Source: Actinoplanes subtropicus
GTDB lineage: Bacteria > Actinomycetota > Actinomycetes > Mycobacteriales > Micromonosporaceae
DNA length: 64,000 nt
Direction of reading: 5' to 3'
Assembly (NCBI RefSeq): GCF_000721705.1
Contig: NZ_JOJL01000021.1
Location: 372,001 to 436,000 of the forward strand
The stretch's first letter is position 1, and each line of letters begins with the position of its first letter. Shown in pieces: positions 28,330-36,099 of this stretch. The translations under genes were made by a program, and so were the position numbers. The notes beneath the pieces were generated by a model, which worked only from the letters and a program-made list of their open reading frames with translations, did no database searches and was not told where the DNA came from.

Positions 28330-29550
28330 GTGACCACCCCTCTGTGGCGCAACCGGGAGTTCAACCTCCTGTGGTCCAGTCAGTCCCTCTCCGACCTCGG
28401 CAGCGCCATCGCCCAACTGGCCGTCCCGCTGCTGGTGCTCGAGCGGACCGGCTCCCCGGTCAAGGCCGGCGCGGTCGGCACCACCGCCCTGGTCGTCAAG
28501 CTCGCCGTCCGCCTGCCGGCCGGCGTCCTGGCCGACCGGATCGACCGCCGCCGCGCCCTGCTCACCTGCGACGTGGTCCGCCTGATCGCCTTCCTGCTGC
28601 TGGCCACCGCGATCGCGGCCGGCCGGGCCGATCTGGCGACGGTCATCGTGGTGGCGGTCATCGACGCCTTCTGCACCGCGATGTTCAACACCATCGAGCT
28701 GGCCTCGATCCGCAGCATCGTCCCCCCGGCCCAGCTGCCGTCGGCGGTGGCCCGCAACGAGGCCCGCAGCTACGGCACGTCGCTGGCCGGCCCGCCGCTG
28801 GGCGGCCTGCTCTTCGGCGTCACCCCGTTCCTGCCGTTCCTCGGCAACGCCCTGTCCTACCTGGTGTCGTTCGCCGGGATCGCGCTGATCCGCCGCCCGC
28901 TGCAGGCCGAGCGGGACGAGCGGCCGCCCGGGCACGCCGCCGCCCTGGCCGAGGGCCTGCGCTTCGTCTTCGGCAACCCGTTCCTGCGAGCCGTCCTGAT
29001 CATCGCGGCGCCGCTGAACTTCGCCCTCAACGGCGCCATCTTCACGATCATCGTGACCCTCCAGCGGCACGGCGTGCAGCCGGCCGTGATCGGCCTGACC
29101 GAGACCATCGTCGGGGTGGGCGGGCTGGCCGGCGCGTTCGTGGCACCCGCCCTGCAGCGCTGGCTCCCGTTCGCCCGGCTGATCCGGGTCATCTGCTGGG
29201 CCGCCGCCGGCGTCCTGGTGGCCAGCTCCTGGCTGACCGCCAGCATCGCCGCCGCCGTCCCGGTGGCGCTGGCGGTCTTCCTGGGCCCCTCGTGCAACGC
29301 GGCCCTGTTCGGCTACCAGGCCGCGATCACCCCCGACCACCTGCAGGGCCGGGTGCTGAGCGTCATCCTCCTGGCCGCGATGTCCACCTCGGCCGCGGCC
29401 CCGGTGCTCGCCGGCGTGTTCGTCATCACGTGGGGCAGCGCCCGGACGATCCTCGTCTTCGCCGCCTCGGTCGCGGTGGCGGCGCTCACCGCGACGCTGG
29501 CCGCGGGCATCCGGACCATGCGCCCGTTGGAGGAGGCCGCCACCCCGTGA
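28330..29550 (+). CDS. MFS transporter
   Basis: A 406-aa transporter of the MFS_3-like efflux group with about 12 helices. The start MTTPLWRNREFNLLWSSQSL, then SDLGSAIAQLAVPLLVLERT is typical, and the loop 2-3 motif is RLPAGVLADRIDRRRALLTC. The GTG start is close to GGTGAG. The upstream ~200 bp to the MocR gene is locally AT-richer (AAATAACTTACG near 28286) and probably carries the promoter. No regulator adjoins it. Substrate unknown; many relatives export antibiotics. Confidence 0.87.
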   Translation: MTTPLWRNREFNLLWSSQSLSDLGSAIAQLAVPLLVLERTGSPVKAGAVGTTALVVKLAVRLPAGVLADRIDRRRALLTCDVVRLIAFLLLATAIAAGRADLATVIVVAVIDAFCTAMFNTIELASIRSIVPPAQLPSAVARNEARSYGTSLAGPPLGGLLFGVTPFLPFLGNALSYLVSFAGIALIRRPLQAERDERPPGHAAALAEGLRFVFGNPFLRAVLIIAAPLNFALNGAIFTIIVTLQRHGVQPAVIGLTETIVGVGGLAGAFVAPALQRWLPFARLIRVICWAAAGVLVASSWLTASIAAAVPVALAVFLGPSCNAALFGYQAAITPDHLQGRVLSVILLAAMSTSAAAPVLAGVFVITWGSARTILVFAASVAVAALTATLAAGIRTMRPLEEAATP

Positions 29551-29643
29551 GCGGTCGATGAAGTGGGGCTACCGGCCGGTTCGTCGATAAACTGGGCGGC
29601 ATGGGGTGGTACTAGCCCTCTGGCCGCACTTTCAATACTCTGC

Positions 29644-29661
29644 GGTAACTAACGCGTTACC
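29644..29661. promoter_or_regulatory. Palindrome upstream of the acyl-CoA synthetase gene
   Basis: GGTAAC-TAACGC-GTTACC is an inverted repeat with a nested perfect 10-bp palindrome TAACGCGTTA. It lies 33 bp upstream of the start codon, a typical place for a TetR/FadR-type repressor of fatty acid genes. The cognate regulator is not in this window. Confidence 0.5.
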
Positions 29662-29694
29662 CGTCCCCCGGTCCAAGCTCAAAGGCGGCGCCCG

Positions 29695-31518
29695 ATGGCT
29701 CTCGAGGTTCCTTACCGGTCGATTCCCGACATGTTCTTGAAACGCGTGGCGGCGACTCCGAACGGTCAGGCGTTCGCGACGCCGAACGCGGATGACACCG
29801 GGATGGTGTGGCACACCTGGTCGGAGGTGGGCGACCGGGCCAAGGCGATCGCCGCCGGCCTGCACGAGCTGGGCGTCGGCCTGGAGGACCGGGTCGCGAT
29901 CCTGGCCGGCACCCGGTACGAGTGGGTGCTCGCCGACCTCGGCATCAACTGCGCCGGCGCGGCCACCACCACGGTCTACCCGACCACCGAGCCGGAGGAC
30001 GCGAGCTTCATCGTCGCCAACTCGGGCTCGAAGGTGCTGATCGCGGAGAATCCGAAGCAGGCCCTCAAGATCTCCGGAGCCGAGACCGGCGTCACCCACG
30101 TGGTGCTGCTCGACGGGCAGGCCGACGCGGGCGCCACCCCGCCCCAGCTGACCCTCGCCGAGCTGGAGGAGCGGGGCGCCGCGGCGCTGCGCGACAAACC
30201 CGGGCTGATCGACGAGATCGTCGCCGGGGTCGGCCCCGACCACCTCGCCACGCTGATCTACACCTCCGGCACAACCGGCCGGCCCAAGGGCGTGCAGCTG
30301 CTGCACCGCGGCTGGACGTGGGAGGGCGTCGCCCAGGAGGACCTCGGGCTGTTCGAGTCGACCGACCTGCAATACCTGTGGCTGCCGCTGTCCCACTCGT
30401 TCGGCAAGACGCTGCTCTGCGGCATCCTGCACGTCGGCGTGCCCACCTACATCGACGGCCGGGTCGACAAGCTGGTCGACATGCTCTCGGTGGTCAAGCC
30501 GACGCTGATGTGCGCCGCGCCGCGCATCTTCGAGAAGGTCTACAACAAGACCGTCACCACCGCGCTCGAGGCGGGCGGCGCCAAGGCCAAGATCTTCGGC
30601 TGGGCGGTCGCCACCGGCAAGCAGAAGGTGGCGCTCGAGCAGGCCGGCAAGCCGCTGCCGACCGGCCTCAAGATGCGGTACGCGCTGGCCGAGAGGCTGG
30701 TCTTCGCGAAGCTGCAGGCCCGGCTCGGCGGCCGGCTGCGGGTGATGGTCAGCGGCTCGGCCCCGCTCAGCCGGGACATCGCCGAGTTCTTCGCCGCCGC
30801 CAACCTTCCGATCATGGAGGGGTACGGCATGACCGAGAGCAGCGCGGCGAATTTCGTGAACCGGATGGGCAAGCTCAAGATCGGCACGGTCGGCCAGCCG
30901 CTCGGCGACCTCGAGTGCAAGATCGACACGGACGGCGAGATTCTGCTGCGCGGCGCGCCGGTCATGCGGGGCTACCACGACCTCCCGCAGGAGACGGCCG
31001 AGGCGTTCACCGAGGACGGCTTCCTGCGTACCGGGGACATCGGCGAGCTCGACGCGGACGGCTTCCTGACCATCACCGACCGGAAGAAAGACCTGGTCAA
31101 GACCTCGGGCGGCAAGTACATCGCGCCGTCGGCGATCGAGGGCATGTTCAAGGCGGTCTGCCCGTACACGTCCCAGGCGGTGATCGTCGGGCAGGCGCGC
31201 AACTACGTGACCATGCTGATCTCGCTGGACGAGGACGCGATCGCCTCCTGGGCCAAGGGCGGCCCGCTCGACGGCAGGCCGTACGACGAGCTGGTCGTCT
31301 CGGCCGAGGTCGAGGCGCTGATCGACGGATACGTGAAGGAGCTGAACACCAAGCTCAACCGGTGGGAGACGGTGAAGAAGTTCGCCATCCTCCCGCGCGA
31401 CCTGAGCATCGAGGCCGGCGAGATCACCCCGTCCATGAAGATCAAGCGGCGAAGCGTGGAGACGAACTTCGCCGCTCAGATCGACAAGATGTACGAGGGA
31501 TCGCTGGCCCAGATCTAA
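29695..31518 (+). CDS. Long-chain fatty acid-CoA ligase (AMP-forming)
   Basis: A 607-aa ANL-superfamily enzyme that activates long-chain fatty acids to acyl-CoA through an acyl-adenylate. The P-loop is LIYTSGTTGRPKGVQLLHRG (near residue 185), A5 is MEGYGMTESSAANFVN, A7 LRTGDIGELDADGFLTITDR, and A8/A10 KKDLVKTSGGKYIAPSAIEG, all conserved. It resembles the FadD15-like group of actinobacteria and is soluble or peripheral. It stands alone, with a palindrome upstream and a convergent sigma factor gene 18 bp downstream. It probably feeds beta-oxidation or lipid remodelling. Confidence 0.93.
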   Translation: MALEVPYRSIPDMFLKRVAATPNGQAFATPNADDTGMVWHTWSEVGDRAKAIAAGLHELGVGLEDRVAILAGTRYEWVLADLGINCAGAATTTVYPTTEPEDASFIVANSGSKVLIAENPKQALKISGAETGVTHVVLLDGQADAGATPPQLTLAELEERGAAALRDKPGLIDEIVAGVGPDHLATLIYTSGTTGRPKGVQLLHRGWTWEGVAQEDLGLFESTDLQYLWLPLSHSFGKTLLCGILHVGVPTYIDGRVDKLVDMLSVVKPTLMCAAPRIFEKVYNKTVTTALEAGGAKAKIFGWAVATGKQKVALEQAGKPLPTGLKMRYALAERLVFAKLQARLGGRLRVMVSGSAPLSRDIAEFFAAANLPIMEGYGMTESSAANFVNRMGKLKIGTVGQPLGDLECKIDTDGEILLRGAPVMRGYHDLPQETAEAFTEDGFLRTGDIGELDADGFLTITDRKKDLVKTSGGKYIAPSAIEGMFKAVCPYTSQAVIVGQARNYVTMLISLDEDAIASWAKGGPLDGRPYDELVVSAEVEALIDGYVKELNTKLNRWETVKKFAILPRDLSIEAGEITPSMKIKRRSVETNFAAQIDKMYEGSLAQI

Positions 31519-31536
31519 ACGAAGTCGCTGCCCAAC

Positions 31537-32394
31537 CTAGAGAAATTCGATGGCGAGGGCGGCCAGGGTCGCCGGGTCGGCGAGCTGCTCGATCCCGGTG
31601 ACCCGGCCGTCCTCGTCGATCGTGAAGGCGAAGGCCACCTTCGGCTCGCCGCGCAGCGCCCACACCAGGCCGGGCAGGCCGTCGATGAGCGCCGTGCGCA
31701 GCGCCTTGGCCCGGCCGTTGAACACGCCGGCCACCTCGCTAGGGCCGCTCACCAGCGCGCTCACGCCCATGCTGACGGCCGCATCGTCGGCTCGGAGCAC
31801 CACCGACGGGTCCAGCAGCTCCAGCAGCGCGCCGAAGTCCCCGCCCCGGGCCGCCGCCAGAAACGCATCCACTATTTCGCGTTTTCTCCTGATTTCTCCC
31901 TCATTAGTGGGGTCACTGCCCTGCACCCGCCGCCGCGCCCGGCTCGCCAGCTGCCGCGCCACCGCCGGCGACGCCCCGATGATCTCGGCGATCTCCGGGA
32001 ACGGCACCGCGAACATGTCGTGCAGCACGAACGCCAGCCGCTCCCGGGGCCCGAGCGTGTCCAGCACCAGCAGCAGCGCCGGCCCCAGCGCGTCGGCCAG
32101 CACCGCCTCCTGCTCCGGGTCGGCCGTCTCGGCGGCCACCACCGGCAGCTCGGCCGGGTCCTCCCGGCGGGCCTGACGCGAGCGCAGCATGTCCAGGCAG
32201 ACCCGGGAGACGACCGTGGTCAGCCAGCCGGTCAGGTTGTCCACCTCGGTGGTGTCGGCGCGGCTCAGCCGTACCCACGCCTCCTGCACCGCGTCGTCGG
32301 CCTCGTGCGCCGATCCCAGGATCCGCTGCGCCACCTGCCGCAGGTGTCCCCGGTCGGCCTCGAACCGCGCCGCCAGGATCTCCAAGTCGCTCAT
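31537..32394 (-). CDS. ECF sigma factor with C-terminal SnoaL-like domain (ECF41-like)
   Basis: A 285-aa ECF sigma factor. Region 2 spans residues 5-70 (GHLRQVAQRILGSAHEADDA, VQEAWVRLSRAD, WLTTVVSRVCLDMLRSRQAR). Region 4 spans about 105-160 (LGPRERLAFVLHDMFAVPFP, EIAEIIGASPAVARQLASRA). A ~125-aa C-terminal SnoaL-like extension starts at EIVDAFLAAARGGDFGALLE. This is ECF41 architecture, in which the extension replaces an anti-sigma factor. GGAGGG lies 8 nt before the ATG. The gene is divergent from a VOC/PPOX pair, and TGTCACA-N16-CGTC stands upstream of it. The DGGGK-type linker motif of ECF41 proteins appears altered (RADDAAVSM), so classification is probable, not certain. Confidence 0.88.
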   Translation of the reverse strand: MSDLEILAARFEADRGHLRQVAQRILGSAHEADDAVQEAWVRLSRADTTEVDNLTGWLTTVVSRVCLDMLRSRQARREDPAELPVVAAETADPEQEAVLADALGPALLLVLDTLGPRERLAFVLHDMFAVPFPEIAEIIGASPAVARQLASRARRRVQGSDPTNEGEIRRKREIVDAFLAAARGGDFGALLELLDPSVVLRADDAAVSMGVSALVSGPSEVAGVFNGRAKALRTALIDGLPGLVWALRGEPKVAFAFTIDEDGRVTGIEQLADPATLAALAIEFL

Positions 32395-32421
32395 CGTCAC
32401 ACCCTCCGCTCGGGGTCCGTC
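32395..32421 (+). promoter_or_regulatory. ECF41-type promoter toward the VOC gene
   Basis: CGTCACA (32395-32401) and CGTC (32418-32421) are separated by exactly 16 bp. This matches the known ECF41 consensus TGTCACA-N16/17-CGTC except for the first base. The -10 element ends 49 nt before the VOC start codon. Confidence 0.6.
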
Positions 32422-32430
32422 ATAGCCTTT

Positions 32431-32457
32431 GACGGACCGCAGCGGTCCGCTGTGACA
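32431..32457 (-). promoter_or_regulatory. ECF41-type promoter toward the sigma factor gene
   Basis: On the minus strand TGTCACA (32457-32451) is followed by 16 bp and CGTC (32434-32431), an exact match to the ECF41 consensus. The -10 element ends 36 nt before the sigma factor ATG, so the sigma factor probably activates its own gene. Confidence 0.75.
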
Positions 32458-32470
32458 GACGGAGGATCCC

Positions 32471-32812
32471 ATGGCTATTCGCACCATCACCGTTCCGGTC
32501 AAGGACCTGGCGGCGGCGACCGCCCTCTACACGAAGCTGCTCGGCACGGAGCCGTACATGGCCACGGCCTACTATGTCGGCTTCCGCCCCGAGGGCTCCC
32601 CCGAAGTGGGCCTGAACCCGCACGGTGACCTCTCCACCGGCCCGATCACCTACTACCACGTGGCCGACATCAAGGCGACGGTCGCCGACCTCGCCGCGGC
32701 CGGCGCCACCGTCGAGCAGGAGCCGCGCGACGTCGGCGGCGGCGGCCTCACCGCCCACCTGCGCGACGGCGACGGCAACCTCATCGGCCTGTTCCAGGGC
32801 GCCAGTGAGTAA
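32471..32812 (+). CDS. VOC-superfamily (glyoxalase-like) protein
   Basis: A 113-aa single-domain VOC protein with paired beta-alpha-beta-beta-beta modules: ITVPVKDLAAATALYTKLLG, then [27 protein letters not shown] and LRDGDGNLIGLFQ. The family includes glyoxalases, dioxygenases and resistance proteins that bind metal or drug; the usual Glu/His metal set is not clearly complete, so activity is uncertain. GGAGGATCCC precedes the ATG. It overlaps the PPOX gene by 8 bp and sits behind a probable ECF41 promoter. Confidence 0.85.
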   Translation: MAIRTITVPVKDLAAATALYTKLLGTEPYMATAYYVGFRPEGSPEVGLNPHGDLSTGPITYYHVADIKATVADLAAAGATVEQEPRDVGGGGLTAHLRDGDGNLIGLFQGASE

Positions 32813-33272
32813 CCACCCACTGCCTGCGCAGCCGCGCCCCCGCTCCCAGCGCAAGGCGGACGTCCTGGCCCGGCTGGCCGCCCCGGTGGCCGACTGCTGG
32901 GTGTCCACGGCCGACGGCGACGAGCCCTACCTGGTCCCGCTGACCGCCGCCTGGTATCAGGACCGGATCATCCTGGCCACGTCCCGGCGCTCGCCCACCG
33001 CGCGAAACCTGATCGCGCACGGGCGGGCCCGGGTCGGGCTGGGCCCCACCCGGGACGTGATCCTGATCGACGCCGCCCTCGACGAGACCTTCCCGGTCAC
33101 CGATTCCGGCGCGCTCGGCGAGGCCTACGCCAAGCAGAACGACTGGGACCCGCGCCAGGCCGGCGAGGGCTTCGTCTTCCTGGCCCTGCGCCCCCGGCGC
33201 GTGCAGGCGTGGCGCGAGGAGAACGAGCTGCCCGACCGCCTCCTCATGCGGAACGGAGCATGGCTGGTCTAG
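32805..33272 (+). CDS. Pyridoxamine 5'-phosphate oxidase-like flavin/F420-binding protein
   Basis: A 155-aa split-barrel protein: RKADVLARLAAPVADCWVST, PYLVPLTAAWYQDRIILATS, RRSPTARNLIAHGRARVGLG. It fits the PPOX-class (F420- or FMN-dependent) oxidoreductases abundant in actinobacteria. The GTG start lies inside the end of the VOC gene (8-bp overlap), so the two are co-translated and probably both in the ECF41 regulon. The cofactor cannot be decided from sequence by eye. The ~116-bp repeat begins inside its stop codon. Confidence 0.82.
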   Translation: MSNHPLPAQPRPRSQRKADVLARLAAPVADCWVSTADGDEPYLVPLTAAWYQDRIILATSRRSPTARNLIAHGRARVGLGPTRDVILIDAALDETFPVTDSGALGEAYAKQNDWDPRQAGEGFVFLALRPRRVQAWREENELPDRLLMRNGAWLV

Positions 33273-33386
33273 GCGTTCCCCTTCCGCCGCCTTGACCGTA
33301 CGCGTGCGCCAGGCCCCGGTGTGCCCGGGCCGCGAGCTGCAACACCGGCTCCGCGCCCGGCCGCCGGGCGGGCCCGGCCCAAGACC
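33271..33386 (+). repeat. Dispersed intergenic repeat, family 1, copy 2
   Basis: The same 116-bp unit as 17059-17174, here starting inside the stop codon of the PPOX gene and ending 32 bp before the HAD phosphatase gene. It begins AGGCGTTCCCC and ends GGGCCCGGCCCAAGACC. Confidence 0.85.
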
Positions 33387-33418
33387 AACACCGCGCGGCT
33401 CGCGTACCGTGACCTTTC

Positions 33419-34066
33419 ATGCTCTTTCCCGTAGACGCCATCCTGTTCGACATCGATGGCACGCTGGTGGACTCCACCGCCGCGGTCATCCGCACCTGGC
33501 AGGCGTGGGCCGCTCCGCGCGGCATCGACGCCGAGGAGATCCTCCGGGTCTGCCACGGCCGGCGCACCGAGGACACGATCGCCATGTTCCTGCCGCCCGC
33601 ACAGCAGGCGGCGGCGGTGACCGAGCTGGAGCAGTTGGAGCTGGACGACCTGAACGAAATCATCGCACTCCCCGCGACGCGTTCCTTGTTGTCGCGTCTA
33701 CCCGCAGACCGCTGGGCGGCGGTGACCTCGGGCTCGCAGCGGCTCATGCGCGCCCGCCTCACCGCCGCCGGCCTGCCGATCCCCCGGGTGCTGATAGCAG
33801 CCGAGGACGTCAAGGCCGGCAAGCCCGACCCGGAGGGCTACGCCGCCGCGGCCGCCGCTCTCGGCCACGACATCCGCCGCTGCCTGGTCGTGGAGGACGC
33901 CCCCGCCGGCATCGAAGCCGGCCGGGCCGCCGGAGCCCGCGTGCTGGCGGTAGCGACCAGCCACCCCGCCTCGGATCTCACCACCGCCGACACCCTCGTC
34001 CCCGACCTCACCGCGTGCCGCCTCGAGGTAACGGCCACCGGCCTGCTCCTCAGCACCACCTCTTGA
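33419..34066 (+). CDS. HAD-superfamily phosphatase
   Basis: A 215-aa HAD hydrolase with all four motifs: DIDGTLVDS (nucleophile Asp and acid Asp), AVTSGSQRLM, AEDVKAGKPDPEGY (Lys), and CLVVEDAPAGIEAGRAAG. The small helical cap (residues about 17-80) is the type seen in beta-phosphoglucomutase-like and sugar or glycerol-3-phosphatases, so a small phosphorylated metabolite is the likely substrate. It is monocistronic, between two repeat-containing intergenic regions. The 3' side runs into a long imperfect hairpin. Confidence 0.9.
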   Translation: MLFPVDAILFDIDGTLVDSTAAVIRTWQAWAAPRGIDAEEILRVCHGRRTEDTIAMFLPPAQQAAAVTELEQLELDDLNEIIALPATRSLLSRLPADRWAAVTSGSQRLMRARLTAAGLPIPRVLIAAEDVKAGKPDPEGYAAAAAALGHDIRRCLVVEDAPAGIEAGRAAGARVLAVATSHPASDLTTADTLVPDLTACRLEVTATGLLLSTTS

Positions 34067-34151
34067 AGTACACAGACGGCCCCTATGCCCGAACACGTCA
34101 CCACTCCCGCCCGCGCCGCCGCTCCCGGCACGGCGCCACTCCCCACCCGCT

Positions 34152-34298
34152 CCGCTCCCGGCCGTCGCCCGATCTTGCACACGTCCCGTTCGCCGTGAAC
34201 AGGAAATCTGCACTGTCGGTCGGCCCGCCCGCATCGAAGATGAGTTTCCGTTCGCCGCGAACGGTTCGGCTTCAAGATCGGGCGAGGGCCGGGAGCGG
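34152..34298. repeat. Long imperfect inverted repeat (hairpin-forming element)
   Basis: The outer arms 34152-34177 and 34273-34298 are complementary at 25 of 26 positions by eye (left arm starts CCGCTCCCGGCC and ends CCCGATCTTG). Inside them, CCGTTCGCCGTGAAC on the left and CCGTTCGCCGCGAACGG on the right extend the pairing with gaps. The ~95-bp centre is locally less GC-rich. It could be a MITE-like relic, a REP-type hairpin or a bidirectional terminator; no transposase is nearby. Confidence 0.65.
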
Positions 34299-34434
34299 CG
34301 CCGGATCGGGAGGCGCGAGCGGGCGGGGCGGGTGCGCGGACCCGAGGTGCGAGGCCGGGAGGTGTATGAAGCGGGCGCCACGCGAGGTGGGGCGATCCGT
34401 TCGACGGTGTCGGACAGTCCCCGGGGCCGGGCCG

Positions 34435-34514
34435 GCCATGCAGGACAGCCCGGCGGCCGCGCGCGGAGGGTGACCCACCACCCAGCTCGGCGCTGCACCG
34501 GGGACTTTTGTCAG
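34435..34514 (+). repeat. Dispersed intergenic repeat, family 2, copy 2
   Basis: About 80 bp starting GCCATGCAGGACAGCCCGG and ending CACCGGGGACTTTTGTCAG, matching 13361-13439 with a few substitutions and short gaps. It lies in the gap downstream of the second MocR gene. Confidence 0.7.
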
Positions 34515-34533
34515 CCGTACGGTCGAATGGTTT

Positions 34534-34636
34534 GTCAGGCGATCACGGCGGGCGTGTGTCAGGCCGGGTGGGGCCTCGGGTCAGGTCAGGCGATCACGGC
34601 TGGGGCGCGCCAGGCCGGGCGGGCGTCTCGGTCCAG
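34534..34636. repeat. Two-unit 51-bp tandem duplication at a gene end
   Basis: GTCAGGCGATCACGGC begins one unit at 34534 and the next at 34585; the following ~35 bp also match. The second unit is the last ~17 codons of the MocR gene (minus strand), so the first is an out-of-gene duplicate of its 3' end. Confidence 0.7.
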
Positions 34637-36040
34637 GTCGTAGCGCACGGACGCGATGCGGCGGATGGCCTCGGTGAGGGTGTCCTCGTCGAGGGCGAAG
34701 GGTAGGCGCAGGAAGCGTTCGAGGGTGCCGTCCAGGCCGAAGCGGGGGCCGGGGGCGAGGCGGACGTCGACGTCCTCGGCGGCGCGGGCGAGGGCGCTGG
34801 AGATCGGGCCGTCCAGCTCGGCCCAGAGCATGATGCCGCCGGCCGGGATCGTGAAGCTCCACTCCGGCAGGTGGTCGCGCAGGGCGGCCACCAACGCGTC
34901 GCGGCGGGTGCGCAGCTGGGCGCGGCGGCCGGCGATGATCTGCGGGGCCTGGGCCAGCAGGCGTACGGCGACCAGTTGTTCCAGCACGGGACTGGCCATG
35001 TCGACGCCGACCCGGATCGCGGCCAGGCGCTGCACCAGCGGGGCCGAGGCGCGCACCCAGCCGATCCGCAGGCCGCCCCAGTAGCCCTTGCTCATGCCGC
35101 CGATCGACACCACCCGGGAGTGCCGGTCGTAGACGGCGACCGGCGGCGGCATCTCGGCGCCGTCCAGCGACAGGTCGACGAACGACTCGTCGGCGATCAG
35201 CTCGGTGCCGGCCGCATGTGCCGTGGCGACCAGCCGTTCGCGCAGGCCGGCGTCCATCAGGTGGCCGGTGGGATTGTGGAATTCCGGGATCACGTACGCG
35301 ACCCGCGGCCGCCCCTGCCGCAGCGCACCCAGCAGCATCTCCCCGTCCCAGCCGGTCGCCGCGTCGAGGCCGTGGGTGCTGATCCGGGCGCGCCGGGCGG
35401 AGAGGGCGGCCAGCGCGTTCGGATAGGTCGGCGACTCGACCAGCACCGGCGCGCCGGCCGGCACGGACAGCCGCAGCACCAGGTCGAGGGCCTGCTGGGT
35501 GCCCGCGGTGATCAGGATCTGCTCGGCCGAGGTGGCCACCCCGCGCGCGGTGTAGCCGGCGGCGACCGCCTCGCGCAGCTCGACCAGGCCGGTCGGGTGG
35601 TAGCCGGCGCTGCCCAGGTAGCGCGGCAGGTCGTCGGCGGCGGCGCGGGCCGCGCCGATCAGCTCGTCGGGCGCCGGGGAGGCGGCCACGCCCAGGTCGA
35701 TCACGTCGGCCTCGTCGCCGGCCGCCCACAGGCCCGAGGTGGCCACCCGGTGGCCGTGCGGCAGCGTGGTCCAGCTGCCCGCGCCGCGCCGGCTGGTGAG
35801 GTGGCCGGTCTCGCGGAGCGCACGGTACGCGGCGCTCACCGTGGTGCGGCTCACCCCGAGCGCCTCGGCCAGTTCCCGCTCCGCGGGAAGCCGGACGCCG
35901 AGCGGCAGCCGCCCGTCGGAGAGTAGGCCGCGCACGGCGGCGGCCAGCGCGGCGTAGTCGGGGCTGCGGTGGCGGCCAGGCAGCGAATGCCACTGACCGA
36001 GCAGGCGGGCCAGTTGGGCGCCTCGAACCGAGCTCGTCAC
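34586..36040 (-). CDS. MocR-family regulator paired with YczE
   Basis: A 484-aa GntR-aminotransferase fusion. The winged helix lies at residues 25-90 (AAVRGLLSDGRLPLGVRLPA, LGVSRTTVSAAYRALRETGH). The aminotransferase part has the PLP lysine in SIGGMSKGYWGGLRIGWVR and PLP contacts TAGTQQALD, PEFHNPTGH and ADESFVDLS. GGAGG lies 5 nt before the GTG; a GTG two codons upstream overlaps the SD. Divergent transcription from a YczE membrane protein is a known arrangement for one MocR subgroup. Direct repeats AATTGGCC 22 bp apart lie between the genes. Confidence 0.92.
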   Translation of the reverse strand: MTSSVRGAQLARLLGQWHSLPGRHRSPDYAALAAAVRGLLSDGRLPLGVRLPAERELAEALGVSRTTVSAAYRALRETGHLTSRRGAGSWTTLPHGHRVATSGLWAAGDEADVIDLGVAASPAPDELIGAARAAADDLPRYLGSAGYHPTGLVELREAVAAGYTARGVATSAEQILITAGTQQALDLVLRLSVPAGAPVLVESPTYPNALAALSARRARISTHGLDAATGWDGEMLLGALRQGRPRVAYVIPEFHNPTGHLMDAGLRERLVATAHAAGTELIADESFVDLSLDGAEMPPPVAVYDRHSRVVSIGGMSKGYWGGLRIGWVRASAPLVQRLAAIRVGVDMASPVLEQLVAVRLLAQAPQIIAGRRAQLRTRRDALVAALRDHLPEWSFTIPAGGIMLWAELDGPISSALARAAEDVDVRLAPGPRFGLDGTLERFLRLPFALDEDTLTEAIRRIASVRYDLDRDARPAWRAPAVIA

Positions 36041-36054
36041 AGCCACCTCCCACG

Positions 36055-36086
36055 AATTGGCCCTACAGCCGCCGTCAATTGGCCTT
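36055..36086. promoter_or_regulatory. Direct repeats between MocR and yczE
   Basis: AATTGGCCCT (36055-36064) and AATTGGCCTT (36077-36086) are direct repeats 22 bp apart, two helical turns. This is the spacing expected for a MocR dimer, and the sites overlap the promoters of both divergent genes. Confidence 0.6.
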
Positions 36087-36099
36087 CAGAGTGGCATCC

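Larger units (their letters stand above)
34067..34585. other. Repeat-rich intergenic region
   Basis: This 519-bp gap between the HAD gene and the end of the second MocR gene contains a long imperfect inverted repeat (about 34152-34298), a copy of the family 2 dispersed repeat (34435-34514), and a degraded duplicate of the MocR 3' end (34534-34584). No SD-led or family-like coding frame is present. Confidence 0.7.

Noticed and set aside
34152..34298. Insertion sequence
   Set aside because: There is no transposase frame; the structure is only a long imperfect hairpin and is reported as such.
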